Below are positions 1-8,032 of a stretch of 64,000 nt of DNA, in pieces (positions within the stretch are counted from its first letter, which is position 1; every line of letters begins with the position of its first letter). This DNA comes from Pseudomonadota bacterium (lineage in GTDB: Bacteria; Desulfobacterota; Desulfovibrionia; Desulfovibrionales; Desulfovibrionaceae). The notes below the pieces were generated by a model. It did no database searches. It was not told where the DNA came from and worked only from the letters and a program-made list of their open reading frames with translations. The translations under genes and the position numbers were made by a program. The stretch is taken from NCBI GenBank assembly GCA_023419375.1, contig JAEZYD010000029.1:1-64000 (forward strand), in the 5' to 3' direction.

Positions 1-359
1 GGGGCGGCGCGGGGGGGGGCCCCTTTCAACCCTCTGTGGCGGAGCCGCCTTGCCGCCAGCTATGAAGCGGCCCGTTTCAGAACAATCAGCCCCTCTGGGG
101 CTCCAGCGACCTGGGATTGCACCATCCGCAAACCGGCAGCAGGTCAGACAAGATCCGCATCTTCCCCCCTCAGTCTGCATCAGCGGGCACCATGTGCCGC
201 TATGCCTGATATGCCGTTCCGTATTGCAGCAACTTACTTGAGATTGCTCAGGTTACTGCGTGAGCAGATGCCCGCCACCAAGGCGTAACGCAGCTATGGA
301 CATTGTTCGGCAACTTCGGAAAACAGCGCCGTACTCACGCCGCATTGAGCAGGGGACAT
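1..359. other. Upstream region without a supported gene
   Basis: No credible gene is seen here. The only open frame (50-241) has no ribosome binding site and resembles no family. A short perfect hairpin lies at 88-102 (AGCCCC, loop TCT, GGGGCT). Bases 69-80 (GGCCCGTTTCAG) match the conserved tail motif of the two hairpin elements near 24.6 and 29.8 kb, so the first 80 bases may be the end of another copy whose body lies outside the window. Confidence 0.4.
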
Positions 360-1928
360 ATGCAAGAAGCCCATTTCGCCGCGCCCTTCATGGGCACAGG
401 GCAGTGCCTCGACACCCTTAACCGGGTGTTGGCCGCCCTATCGCCAGGCCATTCCTTTCGCGATTCTCTACAGGAGCTGCTGGCGGCTCTTGCAGAAGAC
501 ATGCACTTCGACAGGCCCCATATTGTGGTTCAGGATCCCGAAAGCGGCGAGCTCAAGCTCTCGCTTTCCTACGGCCCTGCGGACGCGCCCGAGGCCGCCT
601 ATGAGCCGGGCTCAGGCATCACTGGCCAGGTTTTTGCCGAAGGGCGGCCCATAATCGTTTCATGCATGCAGGGACGGCCCGACTTCCAGAACCGCCTCTT
701 TGGCCGCAGCCAGGAAGATATGGCGCGGCTGGCATTCATAAGCGTGCCTGTGCGCGTTGAAAATGCCGACCAGACGGAAGTTATCGGCACCCTGAGCGCC
801 GATACCCCCACCGCGCCGGAATCAGAACTGGACTTGCGCTGCCGCTTTCTCGAAACAGTAGCCACACTTGTGGGTCGGCAGGTGGCCCGTTTGCAGGAAG
901 AAATGGCGCGCCAGCATTTCTGCATGTTGCCCGATGAACCGCTGGTCAGCGGTATGCCAGCCTCGGTCATTGCCACCTCCAAGAGCTTGCGGCACGTGCT
1001 GCGCCGCCTCACGCAGGCCGGTGCCAGCCGCGCCACGGTGCTGCTGCGCGGTGAGTCGGGCGTGGGCAAGGAACTGATGGCCCAGGCCCTGCACGCCGCA
1101 AGCCCGAGGCGCACGCAGCCGCTGGTCATGCTCAACTGCGCCGCCCTGCCCTCAGAACTCATTGAAGGCGAGCTTTTTGGCTGGCGCAAGGGCGCGTTCA
1201 CAGGCGCGGTACAAAACCGTGCCGGCCTTTTCCGCCAGGCGGACAAGGGCACGCTGTTTCTGGACGAAATCGGCGACCTTTCCACCACTGCCCAGGCAAA
1301 GGTTCTGCGCGCGCTTCAGGAAGGCGAAATCCAGCCGCTGGGCGACGAACGCCGTTACAAGGTGGACGTGCGCCTTGTCTGCGCCACCAACCGCCCGCTG
1401 GAAGAGCTGGTGGAGCAGGGGCTGTTCCGCGAGGATCTCTACTACCGCATCAATGTCTTTCCCGTGTTCATTCCGCCGCTGCGCGAACGACCGGAGGACA
1501 TTTTGCCCCTCACGGAACATTTTCTGCGCATGTTCAGCAAGGAATACGACCGCCCGGTACGGCGCATTTCCACGCCCGCCATTGACCTTTTGCTGCAATA
1601 TCACTGGCCAGGCAACGTTCGCGAGCTGAAAAACGTCATGGAACGCGCGGTGCTTATCTGCGAGGATGCCGTACTGCGCGCCCACCACCTGCCAAGCACC
1701 CTGCAAAGCGCAGAGAGCAGCAGTACCGGCCCCACGGGCGGCGGCCTTGGCTTTAACGAAACCATCGCCAGGGTGGAGCAGGAATTTATTGTGGACGCCC
1801 TCAAAAACGCCCGAGGCAATATCCATCAGGCCGCGCGCGATCTGGGCATCACCTACCGCATCATCTATTACAAGATGAAAAAGTACGGCATAGACCACCG
1901 CCGTTTTGCGCCTTCACCACAAGGCTGA
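360..1928 (+). CDS. NifA-like sigma-54-dependent transcriptional activator (GAF-AAA+-Fis HTH)
   Basis: Bacterial enhancer-binding protein that would activate RNA polymerase bound to sigma-54. From this start it has 522 residues. An N-terminal GAF sensor comes first (about 40-190). The AAA+ ATPase follows, with Walker A GESGVGKE at 231-238, the sigma-54 contact loop GAFTGA at 278-283 and Walker B DEIGD from 302. A Fis-type HTH closes the protein (GITYRIIYYKMKKYGI). I prefer ATG 360, with AGGGG four bases upstream, over an in-frame TTG at 303. Domain order and the HTH resemble NifA. No nif genes are present in the window, so the target is unknown. Two candidate processes are near: the formate dehydrogenase operon, which converges on it, and the urea operon with its sigma-54 promoter. 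The signal sensed by the GAF domain cannot be read from sequence. Confidence 0.9.
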   Translation: MQEAHFAAPFMGTGQCLDTLNRVLAALSPGHSFRDSLQELLAALAEDMHFDRPHIVVQDPESGELKLSLSYGPADAPEAAYEPGSGITGQVFAEGRPIIVSCMQGRPDFQNRLFGRSQEDMARLAFISVPVRVENADQTEVIGTLSADTPTAPESELDLRCRFLETVATLVGRQVARLQEEMARQHFCMLPDEPLVSGMPASVIATSKSLRHVLRRLTQAGASRATVLLRGESGVGKELMAQALHAASPRRTQPLVMLNCAALPSELIEGELFGWRKGAFTGAVQNRAGLFRQADKGTLFLDEIGDLSTTAQAKVLRALQEGEIQPLGDERRYKVDVRLVCATNRPLEELVEQGLFREDLYYRINVFPVFIPPLRERPEDILPLTEHFLRMFSKEYDRPVRRISTPAIDLLLQYHWPGNVRELKNVMERAVLICEDAVLRAHHLPSTLQSAESSSTGPTGGGLGFNETIARVEQEFIVDALKNARGNIHQAARDLGITYRIIYYKMKKYGIDHRRFAPSPQG

Positions 1929-1965
1929 ACCAATGCCCCCTTGCGGGGTGCCCCTGAAAAAAACT

Positions 1966-1998
1966 GGCGGCGCACAGGTTATCCTGTGCGCCGCCTTT
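1966..1998. terminator. Bidirectional rho-independent terminator
   Basis: A perfect 13-bp stem (GGCGGCGCACAGG at 1966-1978 with CCTGTGCGCCGCC at 1983-1995) encloses the loop TTAT. It is followed by TTT on the plus strand and preceded by a run of A, which gives a U-tract on the minus strand. It separates the convergent regulator gene and fdhB and can serve both. Confidence 0.85.
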
Positions 1999-2073
1999 GT
2001 AGTTTCATTCAGCGGAAATCTCCGCCAGAGCGTGAGCGCTTATCGTTTTTTCGCGTAGTCGCGGTGCGGCAAC

Positions 2074-2793
2074 TCAGACCCGACCCTGCAAAATGGCTTT
2101 CAGGGGCCTGCTCAGCTGGGCCAGCCACTGCTGACGTGTCAGCTGGTTCGGCCCGCAGGCGATGGCGTGGTCGTGGTAGAGCGCTGGCTCATCCATTACG
2201 AGGAACACAACGCTGACATATTCCCCGTCCACCAGCTGCGCCTTGGGAAATTCCTTTTTTACCTGCGCAAGCCGGGCTTCAGCCTTTTTCAAAATATCAT
2301 CGCGCTCGCCAAAATGCATGGCCCCCATGGCGCAGCTCTTGACGCACATCGGCAGCATCCCGGCCCGTACGCGGTCAATGCACATGTCGCACTTTACAAT
2401 ACGCCCGGTTTTTTCGTCCTTTCTGGGAATATCATATGGGCAAGACTCGCGAATGGCCGCAAAATCCTCATTCTTGGTCTTTTCGGTAAAAATGACAGCC
2501 CCGGTGGCCTCATCCTGAATGATGGCGTCCGCATCTGCCGCCGTGGCCTGACACGGAGGCGTAAGGCAATGGCGGCACTGGTCGGGAAGGAAATACCAGC
2601 GCACGACATTATCAATCAGGTGCTCGCTGAAGCGTACCAGCTTGAAATTGTACGCATTAAGATCCGGCGGGTTCTGATGGCTGCCCCACTGCTTGGTGTT
2701 GTTGGGCGGAAGTTCTTTCCATTCCTTGCACGCCACCTGGCAACCACGGCATGCGGTACAACGGGAAGTATCAACAAAAAAAGCTTTTGGCAT
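2074..2793 (-). CDS. fdhB: Formate dehydrogenase iron-sulfur (beta) subunit
   Basis: Electron-transfer subunit of the periplasmic formate dehydrogenase, carrying electrons from the catalytic subunit towards periplasmic cytochromes. It has 239 residues. The first ferredoxin-type cluster motif is C12-x2-C15-x2-C18-x3-C22. Further Cys groups follow in QCRHCLTPPC, ESCPYDIP and KCDMC...MCVKSC, enough for about four [4Fe-4S] clusters, as in the family. There is no signal peptide of its own. Such subunits are normally exported through the Tat system in complex with FdhA. It lies 18 bases downstream of fdhA in the same operon. There is no membrane anchor or dedicated cytochrome subunit next to it, consistent with a soluble two-subunit FdhAB enzyme. 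Confidence 0.95.
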   Translation of the reverse strand: MPKAFFVDTSRCTACRGCQVACKEWKELPPNNTKQWGSHQNPPDLNAYNFKLVRFSEHLIDNVVRWYFLPDQCRHCLTPPCQATAADADAIIQDEATGAVIFTEKTKNEDFAAIRESCPYDIPRKDEKTGRIVKCDMCIDRVRAGMLPMCVKSCAMGAMHFGERDDILKKAEARLAQVKKEFPKAQLVDGEYVSVVFLVMDEPALYHDHAIACGPNQLTRQQWLAQLSRPLKAILQGRV

Positions 2794-2811
2794 GACCTGT
2801 TACCTCCACCC

Positions 2812-5800
2812 TTACAGTTCGGTTATTTTTTCGGCCTTATACAGATTAACCAGGCAGGCCTTGTATTCCGGGATTGTGGTGTTAGGATCGCCGATCGACA
2901 GCGTTACCCTGTTTGTTGAATCGCCGCATTTGGGCTTTGACCAGCCGAAGCAGAAGGGCATGCCCACGAGGTGCAGGGTCTTGCCCATAACTTTGAAGGG
3001 GCGAACGCGCACTGTAACCATGGCTACCGCCTGTGTCTTACCGCGCAGGCTTTCAACAATCACCACATCGCCATTCTTCACGCCTTTTTCCTTGGCGAGT
3101 TCATGGCTCATTTCTATATACTGCTGGGGTTCCGCCTCCAGCAGGGGCGGGGCATTACGTGTTTCTGAGCCGGAGCACCAGTGCTCTGTCAGGCTGTAAG
3201 TTGTAAGCACAATGGGGAAGCGCGGGTCGCCGTGTTTGGCGAGCTTGTCCATATCGCTTTCGATGACTTTCATGCAGGGGTTGTGCATCTGGGCCGAAAA
3301 CGGGTTCTGCACCAAGGGAGTTTCAGCTGGCTCGTAGTGCTCGGGCAAGGGGCCGTCTTCACGCCCGGGCCCGTAAAACTGCGAATGACCGTCCGTTGTC
3401 ATTATGAAGGGATACGTACCGCCTTTTTGCGCCATGGGTGGATTGCCGCCGTCCGGGACGTCCCCCACCCACTTGCCGTCTTCCCATGCGATAACAACGC
3501 GCTCTGGATTATACGGAACACCGTTTTTATCTACGCTGGCGCGGTTGTAGAGAATGCGGCGGTTCATGGGCCATGCCCAGGAAAAACCGGGGAAAAGGCC
3601 TATCTTGGCTTGCCGAGCCGTTTGAGTAAGGTCGCGTCGCTTGGAGAGGTTGCCTTCTTTTTCTGAAAAACAACCGCAATAGACCCAGCATAAGGAGCTA
3701 GTGGATCCATCGTCCATGAGGTTGGCAAAACCGGGAACAAGCTGGCCCTTTTTGTATTCCTTGCCATTGACCACTGTATCGCGCGTAAAATATCCGTTCA
3801 CGCGGCGGGTGACTTCTTCTGCCTCAAACTTTTCCGGGTAGTCGGCATGGATGATCGGCTCGGGGAACGCGCCGCCATTCTTGGAATACAGGCCCTTGAC
3901 CCGGTTCATAAGCTCCACAAAAATGCTGCCCATGTCGCGGCTTTGCCCGCGCGGCTCCACAGCCTTGTAGTGCCACATCATCCATCGGCCAGAATTGGAG
4001 ATGGTGCCTTCTTTTTCCGCGCGGTAGGCAGAAGGCAGCAGAAACACTTCCGTCTTGATTTTCTTGGGGTCAACGCCGGGGCGGTGCCAGTTGTCGGTGG
4101 TTTCGTTGTGGAACACGTCACCGATGGCGAGCCAGTCCAATTTATCCCATGCTTTCCGCACCTTGTGGGTATTGGGGATGCTCTGGCAGGGATTGTGCCC
4201 GAAGCACAACCCGCCCGTAATGCCGCCCTTGTACATGCGGTCAAAGATATACAGATGGGAATAATCCACCCCGGCATCAAGCTTGGGCACATAGCCATAG
4301 CAAAAATCATTTTCCTTGGTGGCGTGCTCGCCATACCAGGATTTAAGCAGACTAATGAAATACTTTGGGCGGTTGCCCCACCAGTTGACGCTCATGGAGT
4401 CCGCCGTCTTGGGCGTGTTTGCCGCCAGATAACCTTCAAGTGTGGGCCACTTTGTGGAAGGTGCAGAGTGGTATCCTGGCAAATACCCATAAAGCAGGGC
4501 GTGGTCAGTGGTGCCCTGCACGTTGGGTTCGCCGCGCAAGGCGTTGATGCCGCCGCCGGCAATGCCCACATTGCCCAAAAGCTGCTGGATCAGCCCCGAA
4601 GCGCGGATGTTCTGCACGCCCACGCTGTGCTGCGTCCAGCCCAAAGCATAGATTACCGTGCCAGCCTTGTCGGGCTTGCCGGTGGCGGCATAGGCCTCGT
4701 ATACGCGCAACAGGTCTTCCTTGGACACGCCCGTGACCTTGGATACGGTTTCAAGAGTATAGCGGTCATAATGCGCCTTCATCACATTAAAAACGCACCG
4801 GGGATCTTTCAGCGTTTTATCACGCTTTACCAGCCCCTGGGCGTCTTTCTCAAAGGCCCAGGTGGACTTGTCGTAGGTTTTCGTCTTGGGGTCAAAGCCG
4901 GAAAAAACGCCGTCCTTGAAGCTGTACTTGCTGCCAACAATAAAAGATGCGTTGGTGTATTCCAGCACAAATTCTTCAAAATATTTTTTATGATCAATGA
5001 TGTATTTGATCATGCCGCCCAAGAAGGCGATATCCGTGCCGGAGCGGATGGGCACATGGAATGTGCTGCGGGCCGAGGTGCGCGAAAACTTGGGGTCAAC
5101 GTGCATCACAACGGCATTGTTGTTTTCCTTGGCGCGCAATACCCATTTGAATGTCATGGGATGGTGTTCTGCGCAGTTGCTGCCCATGATCAGAATGGCG
5201 TCAGCGTTCATGATGTCGTTGTAATGGTTGGTCATGGCGCCACGGCCAAAACACTCTGCAAGGGCAGGTACCGAGGGGCTGTGGCAAATGCGGGCCTGAT
5301 GGTCAAAATGCACGATGCCCAACGCCCGGATCATCTGGTGCAACACTGCGGCTTCTTCGTTGGAAACCTGCGAAGACCCCAGGTGGAACATGCTTTCAAC
5401 CCGGTTGACCGTCTGCCCCTGAGCGTTTTTGACCTTAAAATCTTTGTCGCGCTGCTCCTTGATGCGTTGCGCTATGCGCTCCATCATCCAGCCCCAGTCT
5501 TTTTCCTCCCATTTGTCGCTGTAGGGCGCGCGGTACAGAGGTTTTGTCAGACGTTCTGGACTCATATGCAGAGATTTGAGCGAGGCTCCCTTGGCGCACA
5601 ACCCGCCATCACTGATGGGGAAATCGGGGTCGCCCTCAACATTGATGATCTTGCCGTCTTTGGAATGAACAAGGACGTTACAGCCGCAGGAGCAAAAAGG
5701 ACAAATGGATATGGCTTCCTTTGATCCTTCAAGCTTTGTGGCAGCGGCGTAAGCTTTGATCGGCGTGAGATCTATACCCAGCTGCACCGCAGCCAAGCCG

Positions 5801-5850
5801 GAAATTCCGGCTGCGGATATTTTGAGAAAACCACGACGAGATACCTGCAT
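2812..5850 (-). CDS. fdhA: Formate dehydrogenase catalytic (alpha) subunit, Cys-type, Tat-exported
   Basis: Molybdenum/tungsten bis-MGD enzyme oxidising formate to CO2 in the periplasm. ATG 5850 is chosen over an upstream frame start because GGAGG lies five bases before it and the protein then begins with a Tat signal (SRRGFLK at residues 4-10). The length is 1012 residues. An N-terminal [4Fe-4S] motif (CPFCSCGC, then GGLCAKG) precedes the MGD domains. The metal-ligand position reads ARICHSP, so Cys189 (TGC, plus-strand bases 5284-5286) stands where many Desulfovibrio FdhA proteins have selenocysteine. The frame is therefore uninterrupted and needs no SECIS element. Further in, FGRGAMTNH and the C-terminal molybdopterin-dinucleotide domain are typical of the family. 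fdhB follows after 18 bases. An AT-rich upstream region of 200 bases separates fdhA from the ModE-type gene. Confidence 0.95.
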   Translation of the reverse strand: MQVSRRGFLKISAAGISGLAAVQLGIDLTPIKAYAAATKLEGSKEAISICPFCSCGCNVLVHSKDGKIINVEGDPDFPISDGGLCAKGASLKSLHMSPERLTKPLYRAPYSDKWEEKDWGWMMERIAQRIKEQRDKDFKVKNAQGQTVNRVESMFHLGSSQVSNEEAAVLHQMIRALGIVHFDHQARICHSPSVPALAECFGRGAMTNHYNDIMNADAILIMGSNCAEHHPMTFKWVLRAKENNNAVVMHVDPKFSRTSARSTFHVPIRSGTDIAFLGGMIKYIIDHKKYFEEFVLEYTNASFIVGSKYSFKDGVFSGFDPKTKTYDKSTWAFEKDAQGLVKRDKTLKDPRCVFNVMKAHYDRYTLETVSKVTGVSKEDLLRVYEAYAATGKPDKAGTVIYALGWTQHSVGVQNIRASGLIQQLLGNVGIAGGGINALRGEPNVQGTTDHALLYGYLPGYHSAPSTKWPTLEGYLAANTPKTADSMSVNWWGNRPKYFISLLKSWYGEHATKENDFCYGYVPKLDAGVDYSHLYIFDRMYKGGITGGLCFGHNPCQSIPNTHKVRKAWDKLDWLAIGDVFHNETTDNWHRPGVDPKKIKTEVFLLPSAYRAEKEGTISNSGRWMMWHYKAVEPRGQSRDMGSIFVELMNRVKGLYSKNGGAFPEPIIHADYPEKFEAEEVTRRVNGYFTRDTVVNGKEYKKGQLVPGFANLMDDGSTSSLCWVYCGCFSEKEGNLSKRRDLTQTARQAKIGLFPGFSWAWPMNRRILYNRASVDKNGVPYNPERVVIAWEDGKWVGDVPDGGNPPMAQKGGTYPFIMTTDGHSQFYGPGREDGPLPEHYEPAETPLVQNPFSAQMHNPCMKVIESDMDKLAKHGDPRFPIVLTTYSLTEHWCSGSETRNAPPLLEAEPQQYIEMSHELAKEKGVKNGDVVIVESLRGKTQAVAMVTVRVRPFKVMGKTLHLVGMPFCFGWSKPKCGDSTNRVTLSIGDPNTTIPEYKACLVNLYKAEKITEL

Positions 5851-5960
5851 GATTGCCTCCGCATATGTTGAGAATGGTAAACGCTGCCTCGTCAGGGCAC
5901 ACTCTTGCGTCTTATCACTCACATACAATAGCGTTCAGACAATCAAATTTGTCAATATTC

Positions 5961-5983
5961 TATATTTAGAACACCTGAATATA
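5961..5983. promoter_or_regulatory. Imperfect palindrome in the AT-rich fdhA upstream region, possible operator
   Basis: TATATTTAG (5961-5969) and CTGAATATA (5975-5983) are inverted repeats with one mismatch in nine and a five-base spacer. The site lies about 110 bases upstream of the fdhA start in a strongly AT-rich stretch (5940-6060). It resembles the TATA-rich half-sites bound by ModE-type regulators in general shape only. The ModE-type gene just upstream makes an operator plausible. This is inference, and AT-rich sequence easily forms such repeats by chance. Confidence 0.35.
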
Positions 5984-6050
5984 TATGTACTATAAAAAGA
6001 ATAACGCATCATAAAAAAGTATTATCGAAAAAATACGATCATTTTTTTAT

Positions 6051-6416
6051 TTATAATTTTTTATTTGTTGAAAAACATCGCAAATGCCAAGGAAATATTT
6101 GTTCAGCCTGCGCCATCGCACAGCTTTCAACAGCACTATACCAGTGCTTGAAAGAATTACGCATCATCAAACCCTCAGGGGTAAGCGACATGCCATCGCT
6201 CTTGCACTGGGGGCGGCGCACAAGCTCAACACCAAGCGCGTTTTCTGTTGCGCGTATTTTTTTCCAGGCTGCCTGATACGACATCCCAAGGCTGGTCGCG
6301 GCCTTGCGCAACGACCCGCATTCCTCAATCTTGTCCAGCAGCATCACGCGGCCATAGCCAAAAACCATGGCGTCTTCTTCCTCAAGCCACAAATGTATAC
6401 GAACCGTAGGGCGCAT
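6051..6416 (-). CDS. ModE-type winged-helix protein (HTH domain only)
   Basis: Short transcription factor of 121 residues made of one LysR/ModE-type winged helix: GSLRKAATSLGMSYQAAWKKI followed by LVRRP and the wing region LTPEGL. ATG 6416 is preferred to an upstream in-frame ATG at 6449 because AGGGAG lies about seven bases before it. ModE of Escherichia coli has C-terminal molybdate-binding (TOBE/Mop) domains; this protein ends just after the HTH and has none. It may therefore work with a separate sensor, or respond in another way. Its place between fdhE and fdhAB, on the same strand, suggests metal-linked control of formate dehydrogenase. The 200 AT-rich bases downstream would hold the fdhA promoter. 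Confidence 0.8.
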   Translation of the reverse strand: MRPTVRIHLWLEEEDAMVFGYGRVMLLDKIEECGSLRKAATSLGMSYQAAWKKIRATENALGVELVRRPQCKSDGMSLTPEGLMMRNSFKHWYSAVESCAMAQAEQIFPWHLRCFSTNKKL

Positions 6417-6486
6417 GGATTTCTCCCTGTTCAGTGCGCAAAAAAACAAACTTCTGTTGCAAGCTCATGCCTCAACGGCAGCACAC

Positions 6487-7413
6487 TTACTGACCAATAA
6501 GCCTGAAGATGGCCCCTGCACCGGGCGACAATGGCTCGTAACCCCTGGCCTGCGCCATGGCGTCAAGGTGCACCAGTGTCAGCGGCGCGCAATCCAGATT
6601 TGAAAAGACATCGGGATCTGTGGCCTCGGCAATGTCCATGCACGGCAGGTAATGGTTGCAGGCGTCGCAGGCATAGATGAACTCCTGCGGCTTTTCAGAA
6701 AGGGAGTAACGCGTGAGCTTGTCATTTTCCTGCGTGCCGCACGAGGGGCAAACCGCCCGCGCAAAGCGCCAGCGCAAACCGCACTGAGGGCAATGCAGCC
6801 ACGCCTGACCGCTCTTGCTCACCACAAAATCCGCCTCGTTTGCATGCAGCTCAAGAGTTTCGAGATCAGGGTCAGAACCACATATGGGGCAATAACGCTT
6901 GCGCCACAGCACAACCGAAGGATGCTGCGCGAGCTTTGGCCGCATTGCCGCCACACAGGGGCTATAGACTGCGCGCACATAAAACAGCAAAAAATTCTGC
7001 TCCACATCAGCGGCGCACGCCGCAGCGGCAAGCGCCTCCACATCGCCATGAATCATCACGGCAAGGCACTTGTCGCATCCCCCATCATCCTTCAAATACA
7101 GCTCCATATGGGCAATACTGCTCCGCAGCGAAGGAAATATTTTCGCCAGACCAGTGGACATCAGGGCAGAAGATTGGCGGAGCGGCTCCCTGAAAAACAC
7201 AGGATCAATCTTTGTTACCAGCGGAACTCCACTGAGGAAGTCATCTTCTGTCCAGACAAACTCCTGCCCGCCCGAACATGTCAGTTGCTCTACAGTTTTT
7301 TTCTGCAATGCGAGCAGATCACGGCAACGCTGCACGACATCCGCAAATTCCGAGTGCTCTTCCATAAAGGCACCTACCCGCTGGGAACAAAAAACTTCTT
7401 TCTGCTCAGACAT
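6487..7413 (-). CDS. fdhE: Formate dehydrogenase accessory protein FdhE
   Basis: Cytoplasmic maturation factor that binds the immature formate dehydrogenase catalytic subunit before export. From ATG 7413 (GGAGAG just upstream; an in-frame ATG at 7452 has no good site) it has 308 residues. The C-terminal half has the family's paired rubredoxin-like Cys motifs: CPICGSD, CPQCGLRW, CPSCG and CDAC. In known FdhE proteins such motifs bind iron and help recognise the partner. The gene stands first in the minus-strand order fdhE, ModE-type gene, fdhA, fdhB, so chaperone, regulator and enzyme are encoded together. The 5' leader has a strong hairpin (7452-7481). Confidence 0.93.
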   Translation of the reverse strand: MSEQKEVFCSQRVGAFMEEHSEFADVVQRCRDLLALQKKTVEQLTCSGGQEFVWTEDDFLSGVPLVTKIDPVFFREPLRQSSALMSTGLAKIFPSLRSSIAHMELYLKDDGGCDKCLAVMIHGDVEALAAAACAADVEQNFLLFYVRAVYSPCVAAMRPKLAQHPSVVLWRKRYCPICGSDPDLETLELHANEADFVVSKSGQAWLHCPQCGLRWRFARAVCPSCGTQENDKLTRYSLSEKPQEFIYACDACNHYLPCMDIAEATDPDVFSNLDCAPLTLVHLDAMAQARGYEPLSPGAGAIFRLIGQ

Positions 7414-7451
7414 ACTCTCTCCATAATAGTTGTACCAACACCAACAACGCA

Positions 7452-7481
7452 AAAGCCCTGTTCCGTGCGGAACAGGGCTTT
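7452..7481 (-). promoter_or_regulatory. Strong hairpin in the fdhE 5' leader (possible attenuator)
   Basis: A 13-bp perfect inverted repeat (AAAGCCCTGTTCC and GGAACAGGGCTTT) with the four-base loop GTGC lies 38 bases before the fdhE start. Read on the minus strand it is followed by a short T-run (CTTTTG), so it could act as a terminator or attenuator within the leader. No gene that it would terminate is seen on either side. Confidence 0.5.
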
Positions 7482-7927
7482 CTACCGATCAGGCGAATAT
7501 TTATCGCCGTCAGCAACATATCATGCATCGTCCGGACAAGACACATCTTGCCAGCGCATGAGTCTGTAGAAAGCTTCAACAACCGCACACCGTGAGGTTT
7601 TTGAAGATATTCAAAGATTCATGTAGAACATATTGTCATTCCAGCTGGTTACAGAATACTTATCTTTGTCTTGCCCGCATGAAATACCACTCCGATTATT
7701 ACTCAATTAAAGCATACCATATGGCCCCCGAAAGTAAAACAACTTTTCTGCTAAATTTAGATATGGCATGCGAAAAACCCGAACTGCGCATGGTCGTGCA
7801 CCTGCTTGGCAGCTCAAAATAAAACAATAATGTTTTACATATCCTTAAAAGTACAAAAATGTATCAACAAACAACCATAGCCACAAATAAACATAAAATA
7901 TTTCAAATAGTTATACATGATACGACC
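7482..7927. other. Intergenic region between divergent fdhE and urtA, no gene seen
   Basis: This stretch becomes very AT-rich towards urtA. An open frame at 7592-7822 lacks a ribosome binding site and family features, and I do not call it. The region most likely holds activator sites for the sigma-54 promoter that follows, but I see no clear NtrC or NifA consensus. Confidence 0.4.
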
Positions 7928-7945
7928 TTGGAACGCCTCTTGCTT
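7928..7945 (+). promoter_or_regulatory. Sigma-54 (-24/-12) promoter of the urea operon
   Basis: The sequence TTGGAACGCCTCTTGCTT matches the sigma-54 consensus (TGGCACG, four bases, TTGC) with one substitution in the -24 block. The GG at 7930-7931 and the GC at 7942-7943 have the required ten bases between them. Transcription would start near 7955, leaving about 75 bases of leader before urtA. A sigma-54 promoter implies nitrogen or similar control by an enhancer-binding protein; one candidate is encoded at 360-1928. Confidence 0.75.
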
Positions 7946-8032
7946 ACCTATGTGCTGTAGCAAGCAGCGCGGCAACCATGGGGGTGCGCCGCGTCACGTA
8001 CAGCCATACAGACAGTTCCAAGGAGGCTCCAC

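Noticed and set aside
5180..5290. Possible SECIS element or selenocysteine codon in fdhA
   Set aside because: The codon at the catalytic position is TGC and the frame has no internal TGA, so no recoding is required.
3847..5724. 625-codon plus-strand open frame opposite fdhA
   Set aside because: A complement shadow of a GC-rich gene; its composition (His, Gly, Val rich) and lack of a ribosome site mark it as antisense to the well-supported FdhA frame.
6026..6044. ATCG..CGAT palindrome in the AT-rich region after the ModE-type gene
   Set aside because: Only four-base arms in very AT-rich sequence; too weak to call an operator or terminator.
7592..7822. 76-codon open frame between fdhE and urtA
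   Set aside because: No ribosome site, AT-rich non-coding-like composition, no family features; it overlaps the likely activator region of the sigma-54 promoter.
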